Made by a program: the position numbers and the translations under genes
Notes under the pieces: generated by a model
Databases searched by the model: none
What the model was told of the DNA's origin: nothing
What the model saw: the letters and a program-made list of their open reading frames with translations, nothing else
Assembly (NCBI GenBank): GCA_029532625.1
Contig: JARFXM010000010.1
Span: forward strand, 1,364,001-1,428,000
Direction: 5' to 3'
From: Lomentospora prolificans
Taxonomy: Eukaryota > Ascomycota > Sordariomycetes > Microascales > Microascaceae
Length of the DNA: 64,000 nt
Part shown: positions 13,225 through 24,300 of the stretch, piece by piece
Numbering within the stretch: the stretch's first letter is position 1
Layout of the letters: every line of letters begins with the position of its first letter

Positions 13225-13816
13225 ATGTCGGACGTTTTCCGCAGAGTCGGCCGTGGCGGCGCCGGTAACTTCATCTCCCCCAGCGCTACTGACACCGCTG
13301 AGGACCCCGCCAGAGTGCGTAAACACCCCCACCACATCGACCGCATTTCACTCCCCCGGCCCAAAGAAGACTTGAGAGTCCGGGCAAAATTTTGGAAAAC
13401 GGGCCTCTTGCCTTCTTATGTAAACTAATTTGGTATCAATTAAGGATGTCGAAGCGCAGAAGTTACCCCCCGTGCCAGTGGCCCCGGCTGCTCAGCAACA
13501 TCAGCCATATGCAAGGGTAGGTCGTGGCGGCGCGGGCAACTTCCATGACGCCGCCGATGCCCCCGAGGAAACGCAGGAACAGGTGGCTGCCAGGACCGAC
13601 ACCACCATGGCGGCTAGCGCTTCAGGTCCAAGGACTGGTCTTATGGGCAGGGGTGGCATGGGTAATTGGTCAGATGCTCCATCCCAGCAACAGCAGGAAG
13701 CTGAAAAGCAGAAGCAGGCAGTGGTTGAGAAGCAGGTTGTCCAGGATGTTGATGCCGGCCTGAAGGCGCCGGCTAAGGCGTATGATCCTAACGGTTCCGA
13801 GACTGAAAGGAACTAG
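13225..13816 (+). CDS. Par32-like protein with VGRGGAGNF repeats (DUF3602)
   Basis: Two exons (13225-13314, 13445-13816) join in phase 0 to give 153 residues. The intron has a GTGCGT donor and an ACTAAT branch site. The motif VGRGGAGNF occurs near residue 8 and again near residue 48, and a variant MGRGGMGNW lies near residue 96. Such repeats define the DUF3602 family. In budding yeast the member Par32 is phosphorylated after TORC1 inhibition and inhibits the ammonium transporters Mep1 and Mep3. Here that role is an inference from family only. The protein is small, Gln/Ala-rich and probably disordered apart from the repeats. It is convergent with the rlp24 gene, with 241 bp between the stops. 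Confidence 0.88.
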
Positions 13817-14057
13817 CCCGCGGCTTCTTGTGTAATCGATTGAGTGTTGGACCCTGCATGTAGTTATCGAATTCAAAATAAGATACCCTCAAACTGTGTT
13901 TGATCATACGCAAACTCCGAGTTATGAGAAGATTAACCTGTAATTTTGGTCATTGAAAGAGACGTTGCCATTACCAGAACTCCGGAACTGTGATAAAAGA
14001 AGAATCCAGCCATGTGAACCCAATGTACGTTTTGTAGAAACCGCATCACCGACCCGT

Positions 14058-14820
14058 CTATGCTTCTATTCCCTCCATAGCATCGTCCTCGTCTCCCATA
14101 TCCTCCCAAGGGTTTTCGTCGTCGTCGTCGACCTCCTGCTCGCCGTCCACCGTCCACCTGACCTTCTGCTTCTGCTTGAGCTCGTTCTTGTTGACGTCCA
14201 CCATGTCCTCCGACATCTTCTCGCCCTCGGCCTCCATCTCCAGGCGTCTCCTCTCGCTTCCGCGCATCTTGGGCAGGAGGTGGCTGTGAGTCTTGACGAG
14301 CTCGCGCGCAGCCTCGATCTCGCGCTGCTTGTTGCCCGCCATGCGTTTCTTGTAGAACACCCTCTCGCGGCGGGCACGGATCTCGGACACCCTCTTCATG
14401 GCAGTGAGGGTCTTGGCCATGAGGTCGCGGTTGTATCGTACGGGGACATTCCTTCGAGCGGCGAACTGGAGGGTGCTGTCGACGAGCATTTCCTTCCCGG
14501 CGGCCTTGCGGAAGGCCTTGGTCCACTTGAGCTTGCGCGGGTTGCGCTTCATCTTGAACTGGAAGGGAGTTAGCGCCCGGTGCCTCCTTGGGACTATTAT
14601 TGTATATGAACAGGACTAAAATTACTCACGTTCTTATGGCATTTGCTCCTGCAGAATCGGAACACCTTCGCATCATTCCGCACAAAGGTTATACCTTTGC
14701 TTGGGTATGCGGGGCGACTGCAAAAGTAGCAAGTTTCAATCCTGTGCAAAGCGAAATATTAGAATATTGCCTCTTCTTTTTGAAACAGAATCACATCGGA
14801 GTAAAATGGACATACCTCAT
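14058..14820 (-). CDS. rlp24: Ribosome biogenesis protein Rlp24
   Basis: Three exons (14820-14816, 14741-14630, 14558-14058) give 205 residues, close to the usual fungal length of about 200. Rlp24 is the placeholder for ribosomal protein L24 on pre-60S particles. It recruits and activates the AAA ATPase Drg1 and is exchanged for L24 in the cytoplasm. The N-terminal zinc ribbon is complete: Cys6, Cys9, Cys32, Cys36. A basic L24e-like core follows, then a Lys/Arg/Glu-rich helical region and an acidic C-terminus ending near a DEDD stretch. The first coding exon holds only five bases (ATG AG), so the start is easily missed. The start is shared back-to-back with ku80: 407 bp separate the two ATGs. 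Confidence 0.95.
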
Positions 14821-15227
14821 CGTGTCGGCCTGTAAACGCAACTCTGGCCGGTTGGTGGTTTCTTGAGAATTGGCTGGACCCTTGAGCGGTGATAAAAAAC
14901 CGAAGGCGGTCTCAAGAAATTTTAGACCTGGGAAAAAAAAATAGATGCATATCGATAGTGGTGGGGTCGACGTTCAAGCCTCAAACCCCAGCCACGATAC
15001 GACACGTGACTTCGTGGAGAACCCACCCCAGCTGAGCGGAAGCTGCTCTAGCTTCGACGCGTGTTGGGGCCGAACGCCTGCCTAATGAGATCCGGATCAC
15101 TTAAAAAGGTTTAATTTCCTAGAACACTTCAGCTGATCCTTCCTCTTCAATTGAAGCCTTGAAATGTGAATACAAACAGTGAGAAGCCGCCCACTTGTTT
15201 TGTTTGTAAATTTACAATTCCTTCATC
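14821..15227. promoter_or_regulatory. Shared divergent promoter of rlp24 and ku80
   Basis: The 407 bp between the two start codons must hold both promoters. It contains an RRPE-like word GAAATTTT at 14916-14923, about 96 bp upstream of the rlp24 start. RRPE is a ribosome-biogenesis promoter element bound by Stb3 in yeast, and an Stb3 homologue is encoded at 55095-56168. The link is suggestive only, because the word is short and AT-rich. Confidence 0.45.
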
Positions 15228-17710
15228 ATGGCCGAGAAGGAGGCCATCATCTTTATCATCGATGTCGGGTCGACCATGGCCGAGTGCAATAGCGGCCGGA
15301 CCGAGTCAGATCTCAACTGGAGTATGCGGTTCGTTTGGGACAAGATTTCCCACATCGTCTCCCTGAATCTGAAAGGCTTGTGCGTTGGAGTAGTTGGACT
15401 GAGAACGGAAGAGACCAACAACTCAATGAAAGACGACGAAGGATACGAGCACATCTCAGTCCTCCAAAACCTCGGTCCCATGGACATGGCTTCCTTAAGA
15501 GAGCTCCAGAAGAAGATCAAAACTAGCAATGAGTCGATGGGTGATGCACTCTCGGCTGTGGCGATCGCGACATTTATGATTACGGAATTCACCAAGAAGT
15601 TGAAATATAACCGCCAGATCTACCTCATCACAGACGGGTTAGGTCCCATTGATATGGATGACAATGACCTGAGGGATATTTCCGCGGAGCTCAATGACAA
15701 CGGTATAAGTCTGACCGTTTTGTAAGTGGTTTTTAAGAACCTGCTCTTCGCACCGCAGACCGAACTTACACCCACCTAGGGGCGTTGACTTTGATGATGC
15801 CGACTACGGTGTAAAAGAAGAGGACAAGCCTAAGACAAAGGTATACTAAATGAAATTACATACTATGTGCTGTGTTTCTAACCCGCGTAGGCCCGCAACG
15901 AGAAGCTGTTACGCCGTTTCGCTGAAATGTGCAACAAGGGCACATTTGGCACCATGGCCGAAGCCATTGACGAGCTTGATATCCCGGTTATCAAGGCTAC
16001 CCGGCCGTACAAATCATTTGAAGGCACGTTATCACTAGGAAATCCTGAAAGCGGCAGCGCGGCTGTGGTGATTAGCGTAGAGAGGTATTTCAAGACGCAC
16101 ACGGCCATGCCCACTCCCGCGAGCACGGTCGTAATCAAATCGGAGGCAGCTGAGCCGGAGTCCATGGAAGGCCTAGAGTTTGGTGCAGTTAAGCAGGCCC
16201 GAACCTATAAGGTCAACGACCCAAACGCTCCTGGGGGTAAGAAAGATGTGGAATTCGAGTCCCTCGCGAAGGGTTACGGATATGGAAGGACCGCCGTGCA
16301 TATTAGCGAGTCGGAGCACAATATCACCAAACTGGAAACGGAGAAGGACTTCAGCATCCTTGGCTTCCTTGAGCAGGATAATGTATCGTACCCCCTTCCA
16401 AGTCCCTACCCGGAAGCCTTGCTAACGCTCACTCTAGTATGACCCCATGATCAACATGGGCGGCTGTAATGTGACTTATCCGAGAAAGTTCGACACTGAG
16501 GCTCAAGTAGCCTTCTCATCTCTCATCCAAGCCATGCACAAAGCCAAGGCTTATGCGGTAGCTCGCCTTGTTTCCAAGGATGGGAAGGAACCTCTGCTTG
16601 TTCTCCTGGCGCCGGATATCGAAAATAATTGTCTTTATGACGTTCCTCTTCCTTTCGCTGAAGATGTGCGAGGGTATCAATTCCCTCCATTAGACCGTGT
16701 TGTCACGGTTAGTGGTGCTACACTTAAGGAGCATCGATTCTTACCCGGGAAGGAACTCGAACAAGCCATGAGCGACTATGTTGATGCAATGGATCTATCT
16801 GCCTACGCCGAGGATGAAGACCAGTGAGTGCATGACTACCAGCACTGGGCCTTCCTTTCTAACAGATGACTGCCTAGAAATCCGGTAGAATACATGACTA
16901 TCGACGAGCCATTCAATCCCATCATCCACCGGATCAAGCAAGTCGTGAAAGAGCGCGCGGTTCATCCAGATGCGCCCATCCCGCCGGTCCCCAAAATTCT
17001 CACCAAGTTCTCGGCCCCGCCTGAAGACGTTGTTGAGAATGCGCGACAGCAGATAGACACTCTCATAGAAGCTGCCGAGGTCAAAAAGGGTAGGGTTTCC
17101 CGTTCCAGAATATACCATGAACAAAAACTGACCGTGTTGCGTTTCTAGTTCCGCCCAAGGCTAAGGGTAGGAGACAAAAGGAAGCCGTCAAACCTCTATC
17201 CGGCCTCGACATTGACGCTCTGCTCGGACCCGATGAGGCCACCGAATCCTCGGAGAGGAAGCCGATCTCCGCCTCGAACGCCATCCCCGAGTTCCGCCGC
17301 GTCCTCGACTCCGCCGACCAGATGCGCCAGATTGAGGACGCGACGAAGCAGATGGGCCAGATCATTCGTGACCTTATTTCCTCGGACTTTGGCGGCAGCA
17401 AGGATGACCGTGTGCTCGAGCATCTGGGAGCCATGAGGGATGGGCTGGTCAACCTTGAGGAACCTGACTTGTACAACTCGTTCGTGAAGGACCTGAAAAA
17501 GCAGATGCTCTCGGGTGCCCTGGAAGGCGACAGGAGAGAGATGTGGTGGAAAATCAGGAAAGCACGGTTGGGCCTCATCGATAACAAGATGTCCGAGGTG
17601 TCTGAGGTCACGGAGGAAGAAGCCAAAGAGGTATGTTTCACACCGCCCGTCCTGGGGCAAAGAGCCCATACTAACCGGTCTTTCTACTGCAGTTCTACAC
17701 GTCTCGATAA
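15228..17710 (+). CDS. ku80: Ku80, DNA end-binding subunit of non-homologous end joining
   Basis: Seven exons (15228-15721, 15780-15840, 15891-16382, 16438-16823, 16878-17089, 17149-17630, 17693-17710) give 714 residues with every phase consistent. Ku80 pairs with Ku70 to form the ring that loads on broken DNA ends and recruits ligase IV factors. It also acts at telomeres. The N-terminal von Willebrand-like domain starts with the strand IIFIIDVGSTM. The beta-barrel core spans roughly residues 220-470, and the helical C-terminal domain (about 560-710) ends in a six-codon last exon. The length matches fungal Ku80 (about 700-725). It is divergent from rlp24 and convergent with the DEDDh-fold gene. 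Confidence 0.96.
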
Positions 17711-17945
17711 AAAATAAAATTGGTCACGACGTATAGGTGCATCATGTAGTTCACTTTGGCATTGCATGATACTAGTGATGTAAGATGGCGGTATTTGAAT
17801 GAATTGAAACCTGCCCTCTACTGGCAATTTAATTTAGTCCCTAACTCCAGTGCGCAACGACAACATTTACCCGGCCATTCATAGCAAGCCGAGCCTTGAT
17901 AACGAGGAGAGAAAAAAGAAGAAGAAAAGAAAAGAAATCATAACT

Positions 17946-19822
17946 TTAAACGGAGCGGTGTTCAAGATCCACCTCAGTCAACTTGGGAGCACCAGGAACG
18001 AACCCCTCCTCACGCCTAACCTTCTTCTGAGGTGGTTTCGTGTGACCCAGCATATCTTTCACAGCGCAAGCAACAGCAGCACGCAACGAATACACGGCGT
18101 CATTCCCAGCATTATGGAGGTGTGCGTAGTCGATGCCCAAGTCGAGGAGGACGTGGCGGAGGCTGCGGCCCTGCAACTCGCCGGACACGTGCTGGTGGAG
18201 GTCCCTGGAGTCGGCGCGCATGACGGCGTTCTTATCGGAGAGGTCGCAGCCGACGGCGAGAAGGTAGCGCTCTTCCTGGGCGAAGTCGTGGCCGACAAAG
18301 ATGATGTCGCGGTCGGAGGAGTGGCCGTCGATGGAGGGGGAGGGGATGGATGCGGCGGAGGTTAGGATGGCTTTGATGGCGTTGCGGAGGTCATCCATGG
18401 GGACAAATTGGCTGGTGCTAAGAGACGGGACTGGAGTTAGATTTTTTTTCTTAAAAGAATCTGGGGAGAAGGGGGCTTTAGCTTGCTTCCGGAAGCAGAG
18501 AGCGACATACCCAAAGTCGAACTTGTCGGGGCAGCCTTGGACGTATTTGAAGTTGGTGTGCGAGGCATATTCCTGAACGCGCAGATGTGTGCTCTCCGCA
18601 AACGGCCACCAATTCTCACCTAATTTCCCGGGGGGTACCTTCTTCGTCTTCTCCGTGTCGAGGACGATGATACCGACTTCGGTGGGGAGGTGGCTGACCT
18701 CATGGGCCTCGACGTCAAGAGAAACGAGAACAGGGCCTAGCTTAGGTGGAAAACCGGGAACATCATCCACGTCAAACTTGGCATCGGGTTCGGCGACTAG
18801 ATCACCGGGCCTAAACCCGAGGAAAGTCTGAAAGTTCCTCATCATCCGCTTCCGCGAGTCGCGAGCCACGGCCTGCTTCTCGCCCGAGCGGCCCTTGGCC
18901 CTGTTGTTGCCAAACGAGGCAATGTCGTGCAACTGCCAGCGAAGTTCATTAATATCCGCAGAGGACGACTCGCTAAAGAAGCCGTGGTCGACGCTGGGGA
19001 GGTTCTTGGACCGAATCAGCTCCCGGGACTCTTGGTCGTGAATGGTGCCTAGGTATCGTGGCTGAGGAAGGCCGCGGCGGAAGGTGATGGAGAACCTCTT
19101 GGTGTGTTCTCCCGGGGGGATTTTTAGGCTCGTGCCTAGTTCGGCGTTTATGGTGCCGAGGAAAGCCACGAACTGTTCTGTGGGGATGAAGAGGAATGGC
19201 GTAGCATACCGAGCATCAGAGCTAAATACATAGAAACTAACAACATGGTCAGTAACAGAGATGGCGCATCCTTTGCTTATGCTGGTCTTACAAGTCCCAC
19301 TCCTGATATTCGTAGAATTTTTCAAAATACGGCCGGGCCTACAAAAGGTCAGCGGGACGTGTCTCCAATAGACGGCAAGATTTACCTCTCGAGGCAACTC
19401 ACTCGAGGCCCATTCGACTTTCCTATGAACCAGTCCGGGTAATGGTGGACCATGCGCCAAGGGCAAAAGGACATGGACGGAGACGCCACATCTACCCGCG
19501 CCATATTGCTCCCGATCTGAAGTGAGCCTTGGGCCGGGTTGCCCTCAGCTCCGGCAGCGCCTAATTGACTTGTGGCCTCTGCGTTCTTGTTTCCTTCAGT
19601 AGTGCTTCCCTTGGCGGAATCGGATTCATAACCTCCAAAAGAACCTGCCAAAGAAGACGAAGGAGAGACGGCGAGGTTGGGCCATAATTCTGCCATGGTC
19701 TCCCGCCCGCCTTGGATAGCGTCGAGGAATTGGTCAACTCCAAACTCCACCCTGGAGATCTGGCGCAGGAAATCGATGCGAGGGCGCCACTGCTCCTTTT
19801 CCTCGTCCGTCATGTGAGGCAT
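17946..19822 (-). CDS. Gfd2/YDR514C-like protein with RNase H-like DEDDh fold
   Basis: Four exons (19822-19403, 19338-19292, 19236-18511, 18417-17946) give 554 residues. The second exon is only 47 nt. The C-terminal half has the layout of the DEDD 3'-5' exonuclease fold: Asp330-x-Glu332 in a hydrophobic strand, Asp442 in VGHDFAQEERYL, and His499 with Asp504 in HNAGND. This makes a complete DEDDh catalytic set. Related fungal proteins are named after yeast Gfd2 and YDR514C. Yeast Gfd2 was found as a high-copy suppressor of the mRNA export helicase Dbp5, which hints at RNA metabolism. Nuclease activity here is an inference. The N-terminal about 150 residues are separate and include a Ser/Gly-rich linker. 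It converges on ku80 with 235 bp between. Confidence 0.85.
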
Positions 19823-20476
19823 GGCGAATACATTGGTGAATGATGGATCAGAGGACCAAAGCGGCGTCGGTGGAATTTATTTGGTGATGAGAGATTGACA
19901 AATAAAGCGAAGGCGAGACTCAAGCAAAAGCCCCGTTTGGTGGGAAGATGGAAGTGGAAGGAGACGATAAGTTGCCGAGGAGCTCAATATGATTTTATTG
20001 TTCAATGGGTTATGATTGGAAAGAGCAAACAAGTTCATCCAGATGGGAAGGCAAGGCTGACTATGAGTGCTACCACGACCATGTGCTCTCACAGTGGCAA
20101 GGGAAATATGAATCACAGCTTGACTGTTGCTGTGTCAGTCCTCAAGTCCCCGCGTTGCCTTTGCTGCTCACTCTGCAAGAGATAAAAAGAGAGGCCCAGC
20201 ACGGAGAAGGCGCGGGCCACCCGGATTTCTGAGAATGAGGTGAGATTGCGGCTAGGCCCACTGAAGGCTGCCTTCTATTTTGTGATGTGTGTATTATCTG
20301 TACCCATGCGTACGCATCCACTCATACGACCCAAGTTTTCAAATCAAAAAGAAACGCCATCGCTATGGAGCCAAGATGTGTGTAGTGTTGTACATATGCC
20401 CAGAAACCGGCCCGGTCCACGAACCCCCAAAAGTTCATCTCCCCACAACAATACGGGGAGCCGATGCAAAACCTCG

Positions 20477-20939
20477 TCAAGAATTCTTTTCCAAAAATTC
20501 CTTTGCTTCGTTGATCTTGGTGGCGAGGTAGGGGCTGCCGCCTCGATCGGGATGGTTGAGAAGCATCATGGTTCGGTGCGCCTTGCGGATCTTGTCCTTG
20601 GTGATGGCTCGCTCGCTGCGGTAGATTGTTAGAAACATGTCATATTTCAGGGGAAAAAAAGGGAACGAAATCTATGTCTTTTACTCACCCGAGAGAGAGA
20701 ATCAAAGTCGCCTCTCGCTTGTTCATCTTCGGCTCAAACCCGCCCTTGTAGAAAGCCTTTCCCAACGCTCCGACACCACCGCGCGATCTGCGCCATGCGA
20801 CAAGACCGGCTCGACCCTGAAGAGGAAAAAAAAGGCGGTTAGCAAATCGAGGTGCGGTGACTGATGAAAAAGCTCGCTACTATCTTACCAAAAAGGCGGC
20901 GACTGCGACGCCGGTTCCGATTGCAATTGCTGAAGCCAT
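20477..20939 (-). CDS. pam18: Tim14/Pam18, J-protein of the mitochondrial import motor
   Basis: Three exons (20939-20889, 20816-20689, 20615-20477) give 105 residues, the normal size for filamentous fungi. Pam18 sits in the mitochondrial inner membrane and stimulates the ATPase of matrix Hsp70 to pull preproteins through the TIM23 channel. One N-terminal membrane segment (about residues 3-18) is followed by a basic linker and the J domain. The essential HPD tripeptide is at residues 81-83, within a helix 2 and 3 pattern typical of the Tim14 class. The gene is divergent from the TMEM205-like gene, with 314 bp between starts, and both products are likely mitochondrial or membrane proteins. Confidence 0.95.
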
Positions 20940-21253
20940 GGTTGCGCGAGTTTGTCTACGAGGAATGATCTGGTGATGGATCGCGCTTCGAGCTGGGGGC
21001 AAAAACGGGCAACTTTTTTTTTTGTTCATCTCGCCGATGCCGAAGTCTCTGGAAATCCGCTTGGTGTCAGAAACCCCGAGAATGAGCCAGTATTTAGCCG
21101 ATATTCTCCCGTGACATCACCAGTTTCATCACGGATGAGCTCATCCAGATAATACGATAGAGGTATTGGAGGCGTCTAGACGGTCATACGTAACGGGGTG
21201 CGCTTCACTCGAAGGATAGCCGAATTGAAACCTATTTGAAATAAAATATCAAA

Positions 21254-22033
21254 ATGGCCGGATACGGAGTCTTTTCGACGGGCCCGTACCATATCCTCTC
21301 GTGAGTTTTCCTTCCACCTGCAGCCTGGCTGAGACACCGTGCCCTTTGTCTGTGGTGGGCCGCACTGGTCGAGTTCTAACAGCTCGCGCCCAGATATGGT
21401 ACGCTCTTAGGAACGACCTTTTGGCATGTGAGTCGAGGCGCCGAAATTCATTCACATCCCAAATGAGTGAGTTGCACTGACATTCCGCATACGGGTAGTC
21501 CTTTGTGGGAGGAATTGTCATGTTCAGGACTTTAGAGCGACCACAGTTTGCCGCTGTGCAATCCAAGCTCTTCCCCGTCTACTTCACTCTCCAAACTGCG
21601 GCTCCGGCGGTCCTTGCCTTGACCTATCCCGGAAATAAGGGCGGTGCTTTCGGACTCAGCGGCATTCTAGACGTCGCGAACAGATGGACGGTGTTGGCGC
21701 CCATCGCGGCCATCTTCTCCTCGGCGCTCTTTAACCTCGTGGTTCTCCTCCCCGCCACCAGGAAAATTATGGAGCAGCGGAAAGTCCAAGGTATGCCTAG
21801 ATATCCTCGTCACGGATACGGATATCGACCGGAAATATTTCCCCTCGACGCTAACGTGCGCTGCAGAAAAGAAGGATGGCAAGAAGTCATGGGAGCCGGC
21901 GCCTCACTCGCAGGAGATGGCCGCGCTTAACAAGCAGTTCGGCAAGCTCCACGGCATCTCCTCGCTTCTCAACCTGACGACTTTTATTGCGTCAATTGTG
22001 TACGGATTCCACCTCGGAAACCTGCTTCAGTAG
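21254..22033 (+). CDS. TMEM205/DUF4149-like membrane protein
   Basis: Four exons (21254-21300, 21394-21427, 21499-21790, 21867-22033) give 179 residues. The second exon is only 34 nt. Four hydrophobic segments are visible: about residues 12-35, 55-75, 88-115 and 155-178. The early SYGTLLGTTFWHSFVGG region and the FRTLERPQFAAVQSKLFPVYF region match the TMEM205-like DUF4149 fold known in fungi and animals. The molecular function of the family is unknown, and a membrane role near mitochondria is possible. The splice phases (2, 0, 1) are consistent and the protein ends a few residues after the last membrane helix, as is usual. Confidence 0.88.
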
Positions 22034-22517
22034 ACATCTTGTGTGTGCATAGTCAGGAGCGAACAGCAATGAATATACATTAATTATTGTCTCAATTGGA
22101 TAGCCAGCCAGCTGGCAAGTGCTGGCTGCTCTCCCCAATTATTCGGCTATTAATTCGCGGGGCAGACAACCCAAACTTGGCCGCTCAACTCTACGCCATG
22201 GACCCGTCCATTCCCAGCAAACAAACAGCACAGCCTTTCCCGGCAATGGAGTTACTGCAACAAAGGAAATATCGATTCATCCTAGTTATGCGCTCAAGAC
22301 TCGACATACATGACCCTCGTAGGAATCATCACAGCGGAAAATCCCAGATTAGCGAACATTGATGAACGTCCAGGTGTAATGCCGTGACGAGCTGCTTCAG
22401 CCATCGACCAACCACCACTTGGTCGAGGTAGCCCGCTCCTCTTCTACGATGAGCTAAGACGGTGTCCCCACGGTGAGGATCGGGCCTGGTGGGGAAATCT
22501 TGGGCCCCCATGCCCCG

Positions 22518-22558
22518 GACGCCTCTTGTTCCCTGCGCGGAAGGGAACAAGAGGCGTC
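22518..22558. repeat. Perfect 17-bp inverted repeat with 7-nt loop
   Basis: The arm at 22518-22534 is exactly the reverse complement of 22542-22558, and the spacer 22535-22541 is GCGCGGA. The transcript of either strand would fold into a 17-bp GC-rich hairpin. No T tract follows, so a simple bacterial-type terminator reading does not apply. It lies in non-coding DNA between two gene-bearing regions. Confidence 0.9.
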
Positions 22559-22879
22559 GCTGGGTAAATGCCTTGCACTGGAACAGAGCGTACAATCCCA
22601 TGGAAGAAGAGATTTTTACCTGTGGCGTTAGCTACCTCTTCACGGGTCTTGCGCGGTGCAGGCAAGGAAATGTCGAGGGAAGCAGGGAGTGAGTCACTAG
22701 AAAGAGCGCAGAGGGTTCTGACGAAACAGAGGCGCCAATTTTTGATACCTGGCGTTGGCACATACATGTTTGACCATATTTGCAGCACGATTTCAACGGA
22801 GACAGGGTGGAGCGTCGAGATTGGGAACTATTCCTAGCTTCTCTAGAGCAGGCACATTGGACAATAGAACCTTTCCGCC

Positions 22880-23197
22880 CTATGTGCTCATAAGGCCGGC
22901 GAAGCCTTCGGCAAGCATACCCGCCCTTCCAGAGTCTGGGCCCCAAACACCGTAGTGCTCACTGAACAGTTTTGCAGCTTCCGCCCAGATGTCATCGTTA
23001 CCCTCGCCCTTGTGCAAGGTCTGCAACGTCTTCGTTGACATCTTGATGCGGCTCCTCCTTTGGCGGGGTTCGATTAGCACAGTATTCAGTGACGACGAAA
23101 ATCGAACTTTCGCCCCAGGTAGCATATGTGGAACTTGGGAAGCATGTCGGAGTATGGACTTGGACGGTAGCGTTTCCAATTCATCTTTGGCGGCCAT
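22880..23197 (-). CDS. Possible small protein or remnant of an acetyltransferase-like gene
   Basis: An uninterrupted 105-codon frame opens with an ATG in good context (GACATGGCC). Its C-terminal part (KLFSEHYGVWG near residues 80-90) resembles, from memory, the start of a family of fungal GNAT-like proteins. The frame then stops without any acetyl-CoA-binding region. No continuation is found in the other frames or by splicing to the next few hundred bases. It may be a truncated remnant or a chance frame. Confidence 0.3.
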   Translation of the reverse strand: MAAKDELETLPSKSILRHASQVPHMLPGAKVRFSSSLNTVLIEPRQRRSRIKMSTKTLQTLHKGEGNDDIWAEAAKLFSEHYGVWGPDSGRAGMLAEGFAGLMST

Positions 23198-23424
23198 GTC
23201 AAGGTCGGCCAAAGGTCGAGGCTACGGTGCGTTGGTACGGTGCGTTGGCTATGGCCTGGCTGCTCGGGTACCTAACCATGGCCCCACATTATATCATGGC
23301 TACATGAATTATTCCGATACATGCATAGTATTGGCTAGTTTCGCCGTAGTGCTGGCCCCCCCCCCGGAACATCGCCCTCGCTTTCACTGCTGTGGCAAGT
23401 ACATTATGATGCCCACTTCTTTAT

Positions 23425-24300
23425 TTACAGTCCTTGGTCTTTTGCAAGGGCGACGCCCTTCCCTCTGTATTGACGGCTTCGTTTGATTGATATCGAATTG
23501 TCTGACCTGGGCATTATGACAATTCGTGGGTGGCATACGGACTGATCGGATGTAAGCTTGTTGGTGAGGTTTCTTTTTGGTGAGACGCACATTTCCCTCG
23601 TACTCTGGCAGCTACTAGCGATCGCTACACTTGGATTCGTGACCTGTGGGATTAACCAAAGTTGTGCTGAGTTGAGAGGAGAGTGCAATTGTCGGAATTT
23701 CACTGGAGGTGATCCGAGACTGGAAATCTGAGTAGCATCTGGCGGGATATGAAAGTTGGCATCGGAAGTGTAGTGGAATAGGTGACTGGATAATGTCGGC
23801 CCAGCGACAGGGTCAGCAACGGTCGGATGCGGCGAAGACGGCGGTGAAGATGAAGGGGAAATCGAAACATATGGCCACATGGATTCTGACTGCTCCGATT
23901 CGGCAAAGTTGCTGGGTTCTACCGACCTGGCCGCCGACCCGTCTATCTGCAGTTTGGTGGACGAAAACCCATTGATTAGCCCAATATTCCGCGCTGCACT
24001 TACGCGCCAACTGTCAACTCAATTAATTAGGACAGAGCTCCACCATAAATAGAAATGAAACGACTTTACCTTGCATAAGAGGGGAGTATTGACTTGTTCG
24101 CCTTTTGAACCACTTCCTCACGCCTTTTTCGCCCAGGCCTTGTGCCCTGTTTCTCGAAACTGGCCTCGCTTATAGCTGGCCGTTTTGCTTTGGCTCCAGC
24201 ATCCAGCTCAGCTCTATAGCTGTTCGACGGCGCCCCATTGCTGGTGTAAGATGAGGGAGAAAGATAGTGTTGGGAAGAAGAAAAGAAGCATGATTGCAAT
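23425..24300 (-). pseudogene. Possible spliced coding region without an obvious start
   Basis: Two open frames join in phase across a plausible 59-nt intron (donor at 24069, acceptor before 24010; CTAAT branch) to give about 270 open codons. The first part is Lys/Arg-rich and the rest is Ser/Pro-rich. No in-frame ATG is present in the 5' part before a stop, so either an upstream exon supplies the start or the frame is decayed or accidental. No domain is recognised. Confidence 0.25.
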
